A stretch of 15,694 bases of DNA from Oehlia diaphana (Eukaryota; Glomeromycota; Glomeromycetes; Glomerales; Glomeraceae): contig QZLH01000432.1 in assembly GCA_003833135.1 (NCBI GenBank), positions 75,508 through 91,201 of the forward strand, given 5' to 3'. This document shows, one piece after another, positions 15,311-15,694 of this stretch. The notes beneath the pieces are model-generated. The model searched no databases. It was not told where the DNA came from and was given only the letters and a program-made list of their open reading frames with translations. Each line of letters begins with the position of its first letter. Positions within the stretch are counted from its first letter, which is position 1. Position numbers and translations under genes: made by a program.

Positions 15311-15694
15311 AAATTACGTGATTATGCTCAATTAGAGACCTGACCCCCCCTACCCACCATGTGATTAAATTCTGATTGGCTAAAAAAATACATACAATAT
15401 AATATAATTATAATATAATATATTAATATATATATTATAATACAATTAGTTTGCTATATAATAATCCAATTTGCATAAACTTTTTTTTGTTTTGTAGCCC
15501 CATTTATGCTTTATAAAATAAAAAAAAATCATTGAAATTGGACTTTTAGATAGTGAGATAATTGTAAAAAAAGCTTTTTAATAAACAAATTATATGTTAT
15601 TTACTATAAAAGATATACTATTACCATAAAAGGTATATTGTAACACCTGATTGCAGGACCTAACCCTCCACTCACCTACTAAATCACGTAATTT
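15311..15694. mobile_element. MITE-like element with 13-bp inverted ends, at window edge
   Basis: AAATTACGTGATT (15311-15323) is the exact reverse complement of 15682-15694, the last 13 bases of the window, so the right end and any target duplication may continue outside. C-rich subterminal blocks occur on the same strand at both ends (GACCTGACCCCCCCTACCCA near 15338 and GGACCTAACCCTCCACTCAC near 15656), an internal direct repeat. TTGGCTAA (about 15376) and a central AT-rich block with TATATTA palindromes complete it. No gene within. Superfamily unknown. Confidence 0.6.

Overview
The window looks like accessory, repeat-dominated DNA from a very AT-rich eukaryote, most likely an arbuscular mycorrhizal fungus (Glomeromycotina, Rhizophagus-like). 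Four things suggest this: the high A+T with long poly-T runs; short GT...AG introns of roughly 50-100 nt; decayed members of protein families I associate with large Rhizophagus expansions; and dense foldback or MITE-like elements. The organism call is inference. There is no rRNA, tRNA, CRISPR or bacterial operon structure. No intact full-length protein gene can be supported.

Layout. 1-1370: non-coding DNA with T-tracts and one weak candidate terminal exon (1274-1367). 1370-4080: very AT-rich repeats, namely a 104-bp tandem duplication, a pentanucleotide array, a five-copy 38-39 bp array, and AGGT/ACCT-word DNA. 4091-4304: a MITE-like element flanked by TA. 5219-7372: a multi-exon pseudogene with recognisable introns, stops and frameshifts. 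7674-8845: a minus-strand broken gene interrupted by a 414-bp foldback element (7793-8206). 8940-9500: repeats. 9533-10197: a zinc-finger (BED/hAT-like) pseudogene. 10398-11022: two adjacent hairpin elements sharing a core in alternating orientation. 11241-11812: a promoter-like block and a broken or two-exon gene with a 10-residue repeat. 11836-12114: a nearly palindromic element with CACTG termini. 12119-12800: dispersed repeats and another inverted repeat. 13336-14490: five tandem units of about 130 bp with splice-like borders and two hairpins each, enclosed by a pyrimidine tract and an opposing purine tract. 14776-15036: the 5' end of a broken gene resembling the N-terminus of FAR1/MULE-type proteins. 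15311-15694: an element with 13-bp inverted termini that ends exactly at the window edge.

The parts do not form a working pathway. They read as a graveyard of transposon-like genes and non-autonomous elements. Many inactivating changes (TGG to TGA/TAG, CAA to TAA, a likely CAT to TAT at a zinc ligand) are of the C:G to T:A type, which fits deamination of methylated cytosine. The most unusual structure is the tandem, splice-signal-bearing array at 13613-14210. Three coding remnants share a pyrimidine-rich tract just upstream of the first ATG, a plausible lineage-specific core promoter style.
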